From: Streptomyces roseoviridis
GTDB taxonomy: Bacteria; Actinomycetota; Actinomycetes; Streptomycetales; Streptomycetaceae
NCBI RefSeq assembly: GCF_039535235.1
Contig: NZ_BAAAWU010000001.1
Coordinates: 6,761,001-6,825,000, forward strand
DNA: 64,000 nucleotides
Direction: 5' to 3'
Shown here: positions 45,242 to 54,064 of the stretch, in pieces
Layout of the letters: each line of letters begins with the position of its first letter
How positions within the stretch are numbered: position 1 is the first letter of the stretch
The notes under the pieces: model-generated
Told to the model about the DNA's origin: nothing
The model's database searches: none
The model's input: only the letters and a program-made list of their open reading frames with translations
Made by a program: the position numbers and the translations under genes

Positions 45242-45561
45242 GGACCGCCCCTCCTCTTCGCCGGCTCTCCCCGTCGCGAACGTTCCCGGCACGCATAGTA
45301 GACGCGCGGCGCACGGTCCCCGCGGGCCCGGCACCCCGGCGTGAACGCGCCATCGCGTGTTCACGCCGCCGGGGGCCCCTGGCCGGGCAGGGGGCGGGCC
45401 GGTGAGGATGGGACGCAGGACGCGACAGCCCACGGCACGGGCCCGCGTCCGCACGGCAGGGACCGGGCGGCGCCCTGGAGGGCCGGAACGACGGGTCGAC
45501 CTCCCCCTCTTCCCGTCGCGCCCGCGGCATCGGCCCGGTCCTGCCGTCCCGCCCGTCGACC
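45242..45561. other. Spacer between BlaI start and NUDIX stop
   Basis: This 320-base region contains the likely BlaI promoter (TACTAT on the minus strand at 45295-45300) near its left end. The remainder shows no gene, clear terminator or repeat that I can support. Confidence 0.5.
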
Positions 45562-46476
45562 TCAGCGGTCCGGATCCCGTCTCCCGTCGGTACGCGTGTG
45601 GCGGACGTACCGGTCGAGGAGCTGCGGCAGGTAGTCCGCCTCCGGACCGGCCGCGGTCCGGGGCGCGGACAGGAACGCGATCGCGTCGAGCTCGGGTCCG
45701 GCGCCGTCCGCGGACCCGGCGGCCACGAGGGCGGCATGGTGACGCCGCACCAGCGCGGCGGGGACCGGCGGAGCCAGGAAGTGGAAGCCGAGGCTGCCGA
45801 AGCGGGGCTGTCGGGTCAGCGCCCACAGGCGCGGCGCGGAGTCCGGCACCCGGAGCCCGAGCTCCTCGGCCAGCTCCCGGACGGCGTGCCGCCGGAGCGT
45901 CGCCAGGTCCAACGGCAGCCCGGCCGCGGGCGGTTCCGCCGCGCCGCCGGGCAGCGTCCAGCGGCCGGGCGCCGCGGTGGCGGCGGACCCACGGCCCACG
46001 ACCAGGCCCTCGTCGGTGGGCAGCAGTACGGTCACGAAGACGGAGCCCGGCACGTCCTCGGCCGGACGGATCTCGCGCAGTGCCCGGTGGCGGTACGTCA
46101 TCCTGGCCCACCGCACCACGCAGCGCCCCGGCGCGGGCCGGTCGAGGCCCAGGCTCCCGACGAGGGGGCCGTCGAAGGTGGCCGGGTTGCCGGCGATGGT
46201 CCGCGCCCAGAGGCGGTCGACCTCGCGCCGCTCCTCCGGGGACAGTGCCGGGAGCGGGCACTCGGTGAAGTCGATCCGCTCGGCGTCGAGGAACTCGACG
46301 GGTGCCGCGAGGGACCTCCCACCGCGTCCGTCCCCGGCGCCGGACCGGTGCGCGGCATCGCGCCCGGGGTCGTGTCCGGGCTCGCTCAGGCCACCGCGTC
46401 CGGCCTCGCTCAGGCCACCGCGTCCGGCCTCGTTCAGGCCACCGCGTCCGGCCTCCCTCAGGCCACCGTTTCCCAT
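45562..46476 (-). CDS. NUDIX hydrolase with a repetitive N-terminal tail
   Basis: A 304-residue protein. Residues 1-32 are four copies of an octapeptide (GRGGLSEA and variants) encoded by a 24-bp tandem repeat. A linker and a NUDIX-like domain follow (VFVTVLLPTDEGLVVGRGS, GRWTLPGGAAEPPA, then HAVRELAEELGLRV). The NUDIX box is stretched by a long insertion between the PGG and the RELAEELG helix. Substrate is unknown. The ATG at 46476 overlaps the upstream gene's end by 19 bases; the true start may be further downstream, after the repeats. Confidence 0.8.
   Translation of the reverse strand: MGNGGLREAGRGGLNEAGRGGLSEAGRGGLSEPGHDPGRDAAHRSGAGDGRGGRSLAAPVEFLDAERIDFTECPLPALSPEERREVDRLWARTIAGNPATFDGPLVGSLGLDRPAPGRCVVRWARMTYRHRALREIRPAEDVPGSVFVTVLLPTDEGLVVGRGSAATAAPGRWTLPGGAAEPPAAGLPLDLATLRRHAVRELAEELGLRVPDSAPRLWALTRQPRFGSLGFHFLAPPVPAALVRRHHAALVAAGSADGAGPELDAIAFLSAPRTAAGPEADYLPQLLDRYVRHTRTDGRRDPDR
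46381..46468. repeat. 24-bp coding tandem repeat, 3.7 copies
   Basis: CTCGCTCAGGCCACCGCGTC plus CGGC repeats at 46381, 46405 and 46429 (one T variant), with a partial fourth copy at 46453. Its length is a multiple of 3, so the NUDIX frame is kept and the N-terminal octapeptide repeat results. The end of the upstream gene at 46458 abuts it. Confidence 0.92.
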
Positions 46477-47189
46477 GCCGTCGTCAGTCCTTCCAGCCAC
46501 GCGGGTGGCAGTTCGGCAGCGTCCCATTCCTCGCGCAGGCTCTCCGGTGTCGTGGTGAGCCGTTCGAGGACCGCGATGCTGGTGGGGGAGTGCAGGAGGG
46601 AGTAACGGCCGTGAATGGCGATGGGGCTGCCGGGGCCGAACTCCGCGTACATCCGCTCCACGCGCGCGTGGTGCGTCGAGGCGAACTCCGTGAGCCGGCC
46701 CGCGTACCCGGCCCGCCCCCGGGCGCTCATCGTGCCGAGGACGGCCGTGAGGACCTGCTCGGAGACTTCCGGGTCGAGGTCGGACGCCGTGGTGAAGGTG
46801 AGGTAGAGCGGCAGCACCACCACCTTCGCCCGCTCCAGTTCCATCCGGCCGACGGGCGGCCGCGGTTCCGTGTCGGCGGCGGACCCGCCCGCGCCCACGA
46901 CCTGACGCAGGGTCCGTTCGGCGAGGCCGGCGAGGTCGTCGGCCATGGTGCGGGCGCCGTCGAGCCAGCCGGACGCGTACGGCTCGCCCTTCCCGGCGGG
47001 CGCGCTACGGGCGAGACCGTCGAGCTCCTCATGGGCCAGGGCCAGGGCTCCGGCTTCGACGAGCCCGATCAACTCCTCGGCGTCACCGGAGTAGACCCCG
47101 GCCCGGGCGAGCAGCTGGACGAGGGTCTTCTTGGCGTTGAGGACGTCGGCCGCGTCAAGCCGCTGCCGGCCTTCCTCGGTGGCGTTCAT
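46458..47189 (-). CDS. Hypothetical protein, helical
   Basis: A 243-residue soluble protein with no recognisable catalytic motif. Two helical parts are visible: RLDAADVLNAKKTLVQLLARAGVYSGDAEELIGLVEAGALALAHEEL near the N-terminus and a second region (SARGRAGYAGRLTEFASTHHARVERMYAEFGPGSPIAIHGRYSLLHSPTSI) that reads like a conserved core. ATG 47189 is preceded by AGGAGGACC. It lies upstream of the NUDIX gene with overlapping ends, so the two are probably cotranscribed. I do not recognise a family. Confidence 0.7.
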   Translation of the reverse strand: MNATEEGRQRLDAADVLNAKKTLVQLLARAGVYSGDAEELIGLVEAGALALAHEELDGLARSAPAGKGEPYASGWLDGARTMADDLAGLAERTLRQVVGAGGSAADTEPRPPVGRMELERAKVVVLPLYLTFTTASDLDPEVSEQVLTAVLGTMSARGRAGYAGRLTEFASTHHARVERMYAEFGPGSPIAIHGRYSLLHSPTSIAVLERLTTTPESLREEWDAAELPPAWLEGLTTAWETVA

Positions 47190-47511
47190 AAGGTCCTCCT
47201 TGTCGCATGTGCCGCGCCGCCGTGAGCCTACGTGCCCGCGGCGTGCCCCCGCGGCCGGGCGCACGGGAAAATCCGTCGTCGCGCACGTGGCGACGTCGCC
47301 GCCGCCGGGATTCGCCGACGTGTGCCTCGGCAGCGGAGCGCTGACACCGGCTCCCCTTCTGCCCCCTCCGGTCGCCGGACCCCTGACGCGTCCCGCCCCG
47401 CCACCGGCGTCACCCGCCCCGGACCTCGGACCGAAGACGTAGGACCCGTCCGGGGCCGGATGGGACGTCAGGCCGACGCGGCCGCTGCGCCCCACTGCGT
47501 ACGGTGAACGC
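47190..47511. other. Divergent promoter region before arylamine N-acetyltransferase
   Basis: A 322-base spacer between the divergent hypothetical gene and the N-acetyltransferase gene. A TACGGT hexamer at 47499-47504 lies 7 bases before the ATG of the latter and would give an almost leaderless message. The region near 47265-47280 (GGGAAAATCCG) is AT-richer. No gene is supported. Confidence 0.45.
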
Positions 47512-48336
47512 ATGAACATCGACCTCCACGCCTACCTCGACCGCATCGGACTGCGTCTCCGGGCAGACCACCGCCCCACCCTCGACGTGCTGCGGGAGGT
47601 GCACCGCGCGCACATCCACGGCATCCCCTTCGAGAACCTCGACCCCGTCCTCGGCCGGGCGCCCTCGCTCGCGCTGCCGGACCTGGAGGCCAAGCTCGTC
47701 CGCGGCGAGCGCGGGGGTTACTGCTACGAGCACAACACCCTGCTGGCCGCGGCCCTCACCGCCCTCGGCTTCCGGGTCACGCTGCTCACCGCGCGCGTCC
47801 TGGTCGGCGCCGGGCCGGGCGACATCCGGCCCCGTACGCACATGCTGATGCTGACCGACGTGCCGGGCGAGCCCGTGCCGTACGTGACCGACGTCGGCTT
47901 CGGCAGTATCGGCTCCCTCCTGGAGCCGATCCCGTTGACCGCAGGCCCGGAGCTGCTCGACGCGCCCCGTCGCCACCGGCTCGTCCACGCGCCGCACGAC
48001 GGGCCGCTGGAGCTGTGGGTGCTCCAGACGTACCTGCCCGCGGAGGGCGAATGGGAGGACCAGTACTCCTTCACCGTCGAGCCGTTCGAGGCCCCCGACT
48101 ACGAGGTGATCAACTGGCACATCGCCACCAACCCGCGCTCGCCGTTCGCCCGCGGGGTCTACGCCCAGCGCACCACCGCCGACGCCCATCTGGCCCTCAG
48201 CGGACGCCGCCTCACCGAGACCGCCCCCGACGGAACGCTCAAGGAGCGGGACCTGGCGGACGCCGACGAGGTGCTGCGGGTGCTCCGGGACGATTTCGGC
48301 ATCCGGCTCCCGGAGGGCACGCGCCTGCCGGAGTGA
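47512..48336 (+). CDS. nat: Arylamine N-acetyltransferase
   Basis: A 274-residue cytosolic enzyme. The cysteine-protease-like triad is complete: Cys71 in RGGYCYEHN, His110 in RTHMLML, and Asp127 in VTDVGFGS. The N-terminal IPFENLDPVLGR is typical. NATs move acetyl groups from acetyl-CoA to arylamines or hydrazines, and some close amide rings in ansamycin antibiotics. No ansamycin genes are nearby, so a detoxifying or catabolic role is likelier. The protein length fits the family. Confidence 0.93.
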   Translation: MNIDLHAYLDRIGLRLRADHRPTLDVLREVHRAHIHGIPFENLDPVLGRAPSLALPDLEAKLVRGERGGYCYEHNTLLAAALTALGFRVTLLTARVLVGAGPGDIRPRTHMLMLTDVPGEPVPYVTDVGFGSIGSLLEPIPLTAGPELLDAPRRHRLVHAPHDGPLELWVLQTYLPAEGEWEDQYSFTVEPFEAPDYEVINWHIATNPRSPFARGVYAQRTTADAHLALSGRRLTETAPDGTLKERDLADADEVLRVLRDDFGIRLPEGTRLPE

Positions 48337-48355
48337 CCGCCGGCGTCCGTGCCCG

Positions 48356-48748
48356 CTACCGAGGTACGGCCACGACCTGGACCTCGTCCTCGTAGACGAT
48401 CCGCCCCGGGTCGGCCGACTCCACCCGCACGCACGGCACCCCGTGCGCGGCCAGCAGGCGCAGATACCCGGGCACGCGGTCCAGGAGGTGCGTGGCCGAG
48501 GCCCTGAACCAGGCGACGGCACCCGGGTTCACCTCGTGGTCGTAGACCGTCGGATCGCTGCGGGAGGGGTCCGGATAGGCGGCGTCGTACCAGTCGTTCG
48601 CGGCCCGCCAGAAGCGGTACTGCTCCTCGCTGAGCCGCCCCTCCCGGGCGAGGCCGTTGGCCAGGGCGAACACGCCGGGGAAGTGCCCGCGCGGGCTGCG
48701 CACGGTGCCCTGGTAGCGCACGAACAGCGGTGACGAGGTCTGCGGCAT
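48356..48748 (-). CDS. Conserved hypothetical protein
   Basis: A 130-residue soluble protein with strongly patterned sequence: PLFVRYQGTVRSPRGHFPGVFALANGLAREGRLSEEQYRFWRAANDWYD, then DPTVYDHEVNPGAVAWFRAS and RVESADPGRIVYEDEVQVVAV. I recognise it as a recurrent actinobacterial hypothetical, but no function is known. It is convergent with the N-acetyltransferase gene with a 19-base gap. Start ATG 48748; no clear ribosome-binding site. Confidence 0.75.
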   Translation of the reverse strand: MPQTSSPLFVRYQGTVRSPRGHFPGVFALANGLAREGRLSEEQYRFWRAANDWYDAAYPDPSRSDPTVYDHEVNPGAVAWFRASATHLLDRVPGYLRLLAAHGVPCVRVESADPGRIVYEDEVQVVAVPR

Positions 48749-48861
48749 CGCAGCAGTATCCCGGACCCGGCGGGACGGCGGTCAGCGTGGCCGTACCCCG
48801 CCGGCGGTCGGCGCGGTCGGCGCAGGCAGCGAGGTCGGCGCAGGCAGCGCGGCCGACGCGC

Positions 48862-49971
48862 TCAGCGGTGGCCGTACGCCTTCGGCAGCCGCATGCCGCG
48901 CTCGGCCATCACCCGGCGCAGCCGGTCGGGATGGTCGGTGATGAGGCCGTCGACGCCCATGCCGATCAACGCGTCCATGGTGGCCGGGTCGTCGCAGGTC
49001 CACGGCACGACCCTCAGGCCGCGGGCGTGGGCGGCGGCCACCATCCGCGGGGAGACGTAGAAGCGGAAGTCCGGATCGCCGACCGTGCCGTTCTGGGGGA
49101 AGCCGTACACGGGGGACAGAGCGGTCAGGCCCGGGACCGTGGCGGCCGCCGCGACGAAGTCGCCCCCGTGGTCGTCGACGTCGATGCCGCCGAGCCAGGG
49201 GGAGGCGCCGGGCCGCCCCACCTGGAGGAAGTCGTGGTTGGTCAGCGCCACGAGCGGATACTCCGGCGCGATCCGGTGCATTTCCTTCAGTGCGCCCCAG
49301 TCGAAGGACTGGATGGTCACCTGGCGCCCGATCCCGGAGGCGTGGATCTCCTCGTGGACCCGCCGTACGAACAGGCCACGGGGGGCGGTCTGTTCGGGCG
49401 CGCCGGCCTCGACCTTGGTCTCGATGTTCAGGGTGACGCCGTGGGCACGGAACTCCTTGACGAGGCCCAGTACGTCCTTGAGCTCGACCATGCGGGCCCC
49501 GGCGATCCGCTCCTGCTCCGGGAAGCCGGGCAGCCGGCGGTAGCCGCAGTCCAGCGTGCGGATCCGGTCGAGGGTCAGGTCCTTCACGTACGCGCCGACG
49601 TACGGGTACATCGGATCGCCCGGTGTCACCGGGCCGGTGTCCCGGCACTTCTCGGCGCTGACCTTGCGGTCGTGGGTCACGACGACCTTGAGGTCCTTCG
49701 TGATCTGGGTGTCCAGTTCGAGGGTCGTCACACCGAGCCGCAGAGCCTTGGCGAAGCCCTCCAAGGTGCTCTCGGTGGTCAGTCCGAGGCCGCCCCGGTG
49801 GGCCTGCACGTCGAAGTGGGTCTTCTGGGGCGGCAGCGGGCCGGGGCCGGCCGGGCGGGCGGCGGGGGCCGGGGTGGCGCGGGCCGGCGCCGTCACCAGG
49901 GGTGGCGCCATCAGCAGGACCGCCGCCAGCACCGTGACTGCTCGGACGAGGCTCGTGGGGCGCGGAAACAC
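48862..49971 (-). CDS. Secreted glycerophosphodiester phosphodiesterase
   Basis: A 369-residue protein with a signal peptide (LVRAVTVLAAVLLMAPPLVTAPARA) and a GDPD TIM barrel. It shows DVQAHRGGLGLTTESTLEGFAKAL with the first catalytic His, TLELDTQITKDLKVVVTHD with metal-binding Glu/Asp and the second His, and a Lys/Glu-bearing LNIETKVE. The C-terminus has WTCDDPATMDALIGMGVDGLITDHPDRL. GDPD enzymes split glycerophosphodiesters into glycerol 3-phosphate and alcohol to recover phosphate. GTG 49971 has GGAGG five bases upstream. Confidence 0.93.
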   Translation of the reverse strand: MFPRPTSLVRAVTVLAAVLLMAPPLVTAPARATPAPAARPAGPGPLPPQKTHFDVQAHRGGLGLTTESTLEGFAKALRLGVTTLELDTQITKDLKVVVTHDRKVSAEKCRDTGPVTPGDPMYPYVGAYVKDLTLDRIRTLDCGYRRLPGFPEQERIAGARMVELKDVLGLVKEFRAHGVTLNIETKVEAGAPEQTAPRGLFVRRVHEEIHASGIGRQVTIQSFDWGALKEMHRIAPEYPLVALTNHDFLQVGRPGASPWLGGIDVDDHGGDFVAAAATVPGLTALSPVYGFPQNGTVGDPDFRFYVSPRMVAAAHARGLRVVPWTCDDPATMDALIGMGVDGLITDHPDRLRRVMAERGMRLPKAYGHR

Positions 49972-50230
49972 GGGACCTCCCGCTCTCTGAGGCGAACGCG
50001 ACGCGGCGACCGTAGGACGAGGGTCCCGCCGCCGGAAGGCGGTCGTACGGCCACCGGGTGAACGACGGCGGAACCCGCGCCCCGCCCGCACCGCCCCCCG
50101 CCCCGCCCCCGTACGCCCCGCTCCGCCCGCCGCACGCCCCTGACCACGGGAAACGTGGTGCGGAGCGGCTCGAACACCTGGTAGATTGTTCTCCGTCGCC
50201 GCGGCCAGCGCCGCGCACGGCACACACCCC

Positions 50231-50318
50231 GTCCGGGTGGCGGAATGGCAGACGCGCTAGCTTGAGGTGCTAGTGCCCTTTATCGGGCGTGGGGGTTCAA
50301 GTCCCCCCTCGGACACCA
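50231..50318 (+). tRNA. tRNA-Leu (anticodon GAG)
   Basis: The 88-base gene folds into a class II tRNA. The acceptor arm GTCCGGG pairs with CTCGGAC, then discriminator A and an encoded CCA. The anticodon stem CTAGC/GCTAG encloses the loop TTGAGGT, anticodon GAG (reads CUC and CUU). A long variable arm (GTGCCCTTTATCGGGCGT) and the T arm with GGTTCAAGTC loop are clear. Confidence 0.97.
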
Positions 50319-50353
50319 TGGTGACGACGTTCCCCCGTCGTTCCGACTCTTCA

Positions 50354-50389
50354 CGGATCCCGGTGAGCCCCACGGCTCACCGGGATCCG
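50354..50389. terminator. Bidirectional hairpin between tRNA-Leu and urate oxidase
   Basis: A perfect 16-base stem (CGGATCCCGGTGAGCC with GGCTCACCGGGATCCG) around a 4-base loop. It lies 36 bases past the tRNA and 24 bases past the stop of the convergent urate oxidase gene, so it can serve both. Confidence 0.9.
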
Positions 50390-50412
50390 CCGTTTCACGG
50401 GCACTTCGCGGA

Positions 50413-51333
50413 TCAGGCGGTGATCCAGTCGCTGGTCGCGATGACCGGCTGGACGCCGTCGCGGTGGACGGTGCCCTCGATCAGGCCGTACATCCGGTCG
50501 GCGGCGTAGTAGACCTCGTTGTCGTTCTTCAGGCCGAAGGGCTCGAGGTCGACGAGGAAGTGGTGCTTGTTCGGCAGGTTGAGCCGGACCTCGTTGACGG
50601 TCGGGCAGTGGTCGAGGACCCGCTCGGCCATCGCGTTGAGGGTCTGCTGGAGCGAGTAGCTGTAGGTCTCCGCGAAGGCCTCCAGCATGTGGCGCCTGAC
50701 CTGCGTGTACGAGCGGTCCCAGTCGAAGTCGTCGGCGCCTGCGGCGGCCACCGAGTGGGCCCAGCGGGCGGTCACCTTGGTGGCCAGGATGCGGTCGTAC
50801 GCCTCCTGGAGGGTCGTGTAGCGGTCCTTGATGAAGCCGTGGAACTCGGAGTTGGTCGAGTTCATGACGGTCAGCTCCTTCAGACCGGAGACGACCTGGA
50901 GCTGACCCGTGCTGCCGCTGTACGTGATCTGGGCGGTGCGCACCTCCTGGCCCTTGCGGACGAAGGAGTGCTGCTCGGGGCGGGTGGGGACCGGTATCCG
51001 GTCCCACGTGAACTCCTCGACGCGGATCTGCGCCTCGTGGATCACCGGCTGGGAGCTCACGAAGTGCCGGGCCAGCAGGATGCCGAACGCCTCGGGGGAC
51101 GCGACGCCGTGTTCCTTGGCGAAGGCGTAGACGGTGTTCTTCGTGGTGTCGGTCGGCAGACAGTTGCCGTTGTCGCCGGTGTGGTGGACCGCGCGGAACT
51201 CGCCGCGCAGGGCGACGGAGACGTTCAGGTCGCGGATCTCGTGCCAGGCGCCGTCGTTGCCCTGACGGGTGATCTTGACGATGCGGTTCTCGGCCTTGCC
51301 GTACTGGTTCTGGGCCAGGACGTGCTTGCTCAT
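50413..51333 (-). CDS. Urate oxidase (uricase)
   Basis: A 306-residue cofactor-free uricase of the T-fold. It has LAQNQYGKAENRIVKITRQ at the start, the catalytic Thr in LPTDTTKNTVYAFAKEHG, VSGLKELTVMNSTNSEFHGF in the middle, and a C-terminal substrate-binding NLPNKHHFLVDLEPFGL. It turns urate into 5-hydroxyisourate during purine catabolism. ATG 51333 has AGGAG upstream. In many Streptomyces it is beside uraH/uraD or an allantoin operon; here only urate oxidase is visible, so it appears isolated. Confidence 0.95.
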   Translation of the reverse strand: MSKHVLAQNQYGKAENRIVKITRQGNDGAWHEIRDLNVSVALRGEFRAVHHTGDNGNCLPTDTTKNTVYAFAKEHGVASPEAFGILLARHFVSSQPVIHEAQIRVEEFTWDRIPVPTRPEQHSFVRKGQEVRTAQITYSGSTGQLQVVSGLKELTVMNSTNSEFHGFIKDRYTTLQEAYDRILATKVTARWAHSVAAAGADDFDWDRSYTQVRRHMLEAFAETYSYSLQQTLNAMAERVLDHCPTVNEVRLNLPNKHHFLVDLEPFGLKNDNEVYYAADRMYGLIEGTVHRDGVQPVIATSDWITA

Positions 51334-51594
51334 GGTGCAGCTCCTGCGGGTACGCGAATACGTGGAAACGTGGTTCCCGTACGCCCGGCGTCCAGCGCGC
51401 GCATCGCGCCGCGCTCCCCGCCGTCCGGCCTCGCGCCCCGGGGCCGCCCCGGGACTGACACGCATCCCGGTCCGTAGGTGACGCCACGGATTTGAGCACG
51501 GCGACGCCGGGTTCGGCAAGGGGTCGGGTGCTCGGACGGTGCTCGGAGGCCCGGAGCGGAGCGCTCGGACGCGTGCCGGGGTCGAGGAGGCGCC

Positions 51595-52155
51595 TCACCC
51601 CTCGCGGTGCGGAGGGGGCTCGCGGTGGGCAGAGGGCTCGCGCACCGGGTGCTTGCTCAGGATCGAGACCCGGTTGAAGGCGTTGATGGCGATCGCCACC
51701 CAGATGACGGCGGAGATCTCCTCGTCGGTGAGGGCGGCGCGGGCCGTCTCGTAGGCCCGTTCCTGGGCGAGCGCGTCGGCGGGGTGGGTGGTGGCCTCGG
51801 CCAGGACGAGGGCGGCGCGTTCACGGGCCGTGAAGAGTTCGGTGTCGCGCCAGGCGGGCAGCACGCCGAGGCGCCGGGTCGTGTCGCCGGCGCGGAGCGC
51901 CGCCCGGGTGTGCACGTCGAGACAGAAGGCACAGCCGTTCAGCTGGGAGACGCGGAGGTTGACGAGCTCGACCAGGATCCGGTCGAGCCCGGCCTCGGCG
52001 GCGGTGGCGCGGACGGCGTCGGCCGTCTGGACCAGGGCGTGGTAGGCCCTGGGGCTCTGCTTGTCGACGAACACCCGTCGGCCCGAGGGGGCCTCTACGG
52101 CGCCGCCCGCCCTGTGCTCGTCCACGGTGCCCTCGCTCACGTCGCCCTCGCTCAC
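51595..52155 (-). CDS. Carboxymuconolactone decarboxylase family (AhpD-like) protein
   Basis: A 186-residue protein with the AhpD/CMD helix bundle. GCAFCLDVHTRAA carries the redox-active CxxC and adjacent His of alkylhydroperoxidase D-type proteins. Before it, RVFVDKQSPRAYHALVQTADAVRATAAEAGLDRILVELVNLRVSQLNG fits the family. It is likely a thiol-dependent peroxidase or repair protein. GTG 52155 has GAGGAG six bases upstream and is preferred over GTG 52212. It diverges from a pirin gene across a short AT-rich element. Confidence 0.88.
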   Translation of the reverse strand: MSEGDVSEGTVDEHRAGGAVEAPSGRRVFVDKQSPRAYHALVQTADAVRATAAEAGLDRILVELVNLRVSQLNGCAFCLDVHTRAALRAGDTTRRLGVLPAWRDTELFTARERAALVLAEATTHPADALAQERAYETARAALTDEEISAVIWVAIAINAFNRVSILSKHPVREPSAHREPPPHREG

Positions 52156-52213
52156 CTTGTGCTCCTCGGTCGGTCCGTGCACGTCACGGACGCGGGAGCT
52201 ATCATGGCGCACA

Positions 52214-52233
52214 GTTGTTGAAATTAAAACAAT
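52214..52233. promoter_or_regulatory. AT-rich inverted repeat shared by AhpD-like and pirin genes
   Basis: GTTGTT and AACAAT arms flank an 8-base AT-rich centre. This is the most AT-rich patch in the region and lies 22 bases before the pirin ATG and about 60 bases before the AhpD-like GTG. It is likely a regulator site (HxlR/MarR or a redox sensor) over the shared promoters. Confidence 0.5.
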
Positions 52234-52254
52234 CTTGTCGAGGAGAGGTCAGAC

Positions 52255-53175
52255 ATGAGCGCCGTGGACATCGAGGTCGAGGTCCTGTCCGCCCGGGACG
52301 TGCCGCTGGGCGGCCCCCGCGCGATGACCGTACGGCGCACCCTGCCGCAGCGCTCGCGGACGCTCATCGGCGCCTGGTGCTTCGCCGACCACTACGGCCC
52401 CGACCGGGTCGCCGAGACCGGCGGCATGGACGTGGCCCCGCACCCGCACACCGGACTGCAGACGGTCAGCTGGCTCTTCAGCGGGGAGATCGAACACCGC
52501 GACAGCCTGGGCAGCCACGCCCTCGTACGCCCCGGCGAGCTCAACCTGATGACGGGCGGCCACGGCATCAGCCACACCGAGGTCTCCACCCCCGCCACCA
52601 CGGTCCTGCACGGCGTACAGCTCTGGGTGGCCCTCCCCGACGAGCACCGCCACGCCCCGCGCGACTTCCAGCACCACGCGCCCCGCCAGGTCCGGCTGGA
52701 CGGCGCGCGGCTGCGGGTGTTCCTGGGCACGCTGGCCGGTGAGACCTCTCCCGTACGCACCTTCACCCCCCTCCTCGGCGCCGAACTCCTCCTCGACCCG
52801 GACGCCTCCGTCACCCTCCCCGTGGACCCGGCCTTCGAGCACGGCGTCCTCGTGGACGAGGGCGTCATCAGCCTCGCCGGCACCTCCCTCGACCCGGCCG
52901 ACCTCGGCTACGTCGCTCCCGGCCGCACCACCCTGACCCTCACCAACACCTCGCCCCGGCCGGCCCGCCTGATCCTCCTCGGCGGGCCGCCGTTCGGCGA
53001 GGAGATCGTCATGTGGTGGAACTTCGTCGCCCGCACGGACGAGGAGATCCGCCGGGCCCGCGAGGACTGGATGACGGGCGACCGCTTCGGCGAGGTCAAG
53101 GGCTACGACGGCGCTCCGCTGCCGGCCCCGGAGCTCCCCACCACCCCGCTGAAGGCGCGGGGGCGGGTGCGCTGA
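52255..53175 (+). CDS. Pirin family protein
   Basis: A 306-residue double cupin. The N-terminal cupin binds metal through HPHTGLQTVSWLF and GHGISHTEV (His/His/His/Glu). The C-terminal pirin_C domain follows with GGPPFGEEIVMWWNFVARTDEEI. Pirins can act as quercetin dioxygenases or redox-linked regulators; the role is not decidable. AGGAGAGG lies five to eight bases before the ATG. The gene is divergent from a redox-active AhpD-like gene, suggesting a joint oxidative-stress function. Confidence 0.92.
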   Translation: MSAVDIEVEVLSARDVPLGGPRAMTVRRTLPQRSRTLIGAWCFADHYGPDRVAETGGMDVAPHPHTGLQTVSWLFSGEIEHRDSLGSHALVRPGELNLMTGGHGISHTEVSTPATTVLHGVQLWVALPDEHRHAPRDFQHHAPRQVRLDGARLRVFLGTLAGETSPVRTFTPLLGAELLLDPDASVTLPVDPAFEHGVLVDEGVISLAGTSLDPADLGYVAPGRTTLTLTNTSPRPARLILLGGPPFGEEIVMWWNFVARTDEEIRRAREDWMTGDRFGEVKGYDGAPLPAPELPTTPLKARGRVR

Positions 53176-54064
53176 CCTGAGACACGGAAGAGCTACGGGG
53201 CCCACTACGCCGCTGTCGCTCCGTCGACGACGCTGCACACCGCCACGTCGGTCACACCCCCACCACTCGATGTGCGAGGGACGCCGACGACGCCCGTGTA
53301 GCTCGCCCGGGGCGTGCGCCGACGCGATCCTGCGGGGGCCGCCTCGGGCATGCGCAAGGACGAGGCCGGGCCCGCGAGGCGTCACTGTTGCGCTCGACGT
53401 CAGCGTCCAGCTCCGCATGGCAGCGTCAGCGCCGGCGCTCCGGCCCCAGTCGCGCGGGTGGCATCAAGCTGGCGTGAAGGTTGCCGAGGCTCGGCAGTGA
53501 ACCGTCATGCCGTTCGGTGCGACGATGCCCCCGGACGGCGGACGTGGCCGAGTGAGGAGGGGCGGCATGGGGGGAGCTTCAGGAGTCGGGTCGTCGCGTC
53601 GGCGGACGACGGTACGGCATCGTGGCGATCCAAGTGGAACGCGCCCTTATCTCGGGGCCCTGCTACGTACGCAACCCCGAAAAGCTCACGCACGTCGCCG
53701 CTGACGTCCCGCTCGCCCTTCCTCTCACCGGCCCGTAGGCAGACCCAGGACTTCCGCCGGTGGACTGTCCCACCGTCGGCTCAGCCGACCGCTTGGGCCT
53801 CGCCGCGTGCGTCTCCACGTGCGCTACCGCAGTCCCCGGTCCGTCCCGGGAGGGGCGAACAGCGCTCTCCTGTCACGTGCGCAAGCCGGAAGAGCTGCTC
53901 GTGGCCGGGCCGGGAACCCGGTCCGACTGGAGGTCTCCGCCCTCGACGCGTTGGCGCACGGCGGATAGAGGTACTCGTCTTTGGCCACGGAGTGCCTCGC
54001 AGGTGGCTCCACCGACGGGGGGAACGCCGAGCGATCGCGGGAGCCGCTGGGCGGTTCGATGGGA
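53176..54064. other. 890-bp region without a supported gene
   Basis: No frame holds an intact domain. A perfect 15-base dyad (TGCCGAG-G-CTCGGCA) lies at 53482-53496. Fragments such as AGNPVRLEVSALD in the 53880-53960 area weakly resemble the ATPase core of RsbW-like proteins but are broken by frame changes. Codon bias is poorer than in flanking genes. It is probably a decayed segment. Confidence 0.45.

Noticed and set aside
50231..50318. tRNA-Leu as an integration (att) site with a nearby mobile element
   Set aside because: No integrase, no duplicated tRNA 3' end and no element genes are visible within several kilobases on either side.
53880..54000. RsbW-like ATPase remnant
   Set aside because: Only a weak resemblance over about a dozen residues with frame breaks; kept as a note in the gene-free region, not as a feature.
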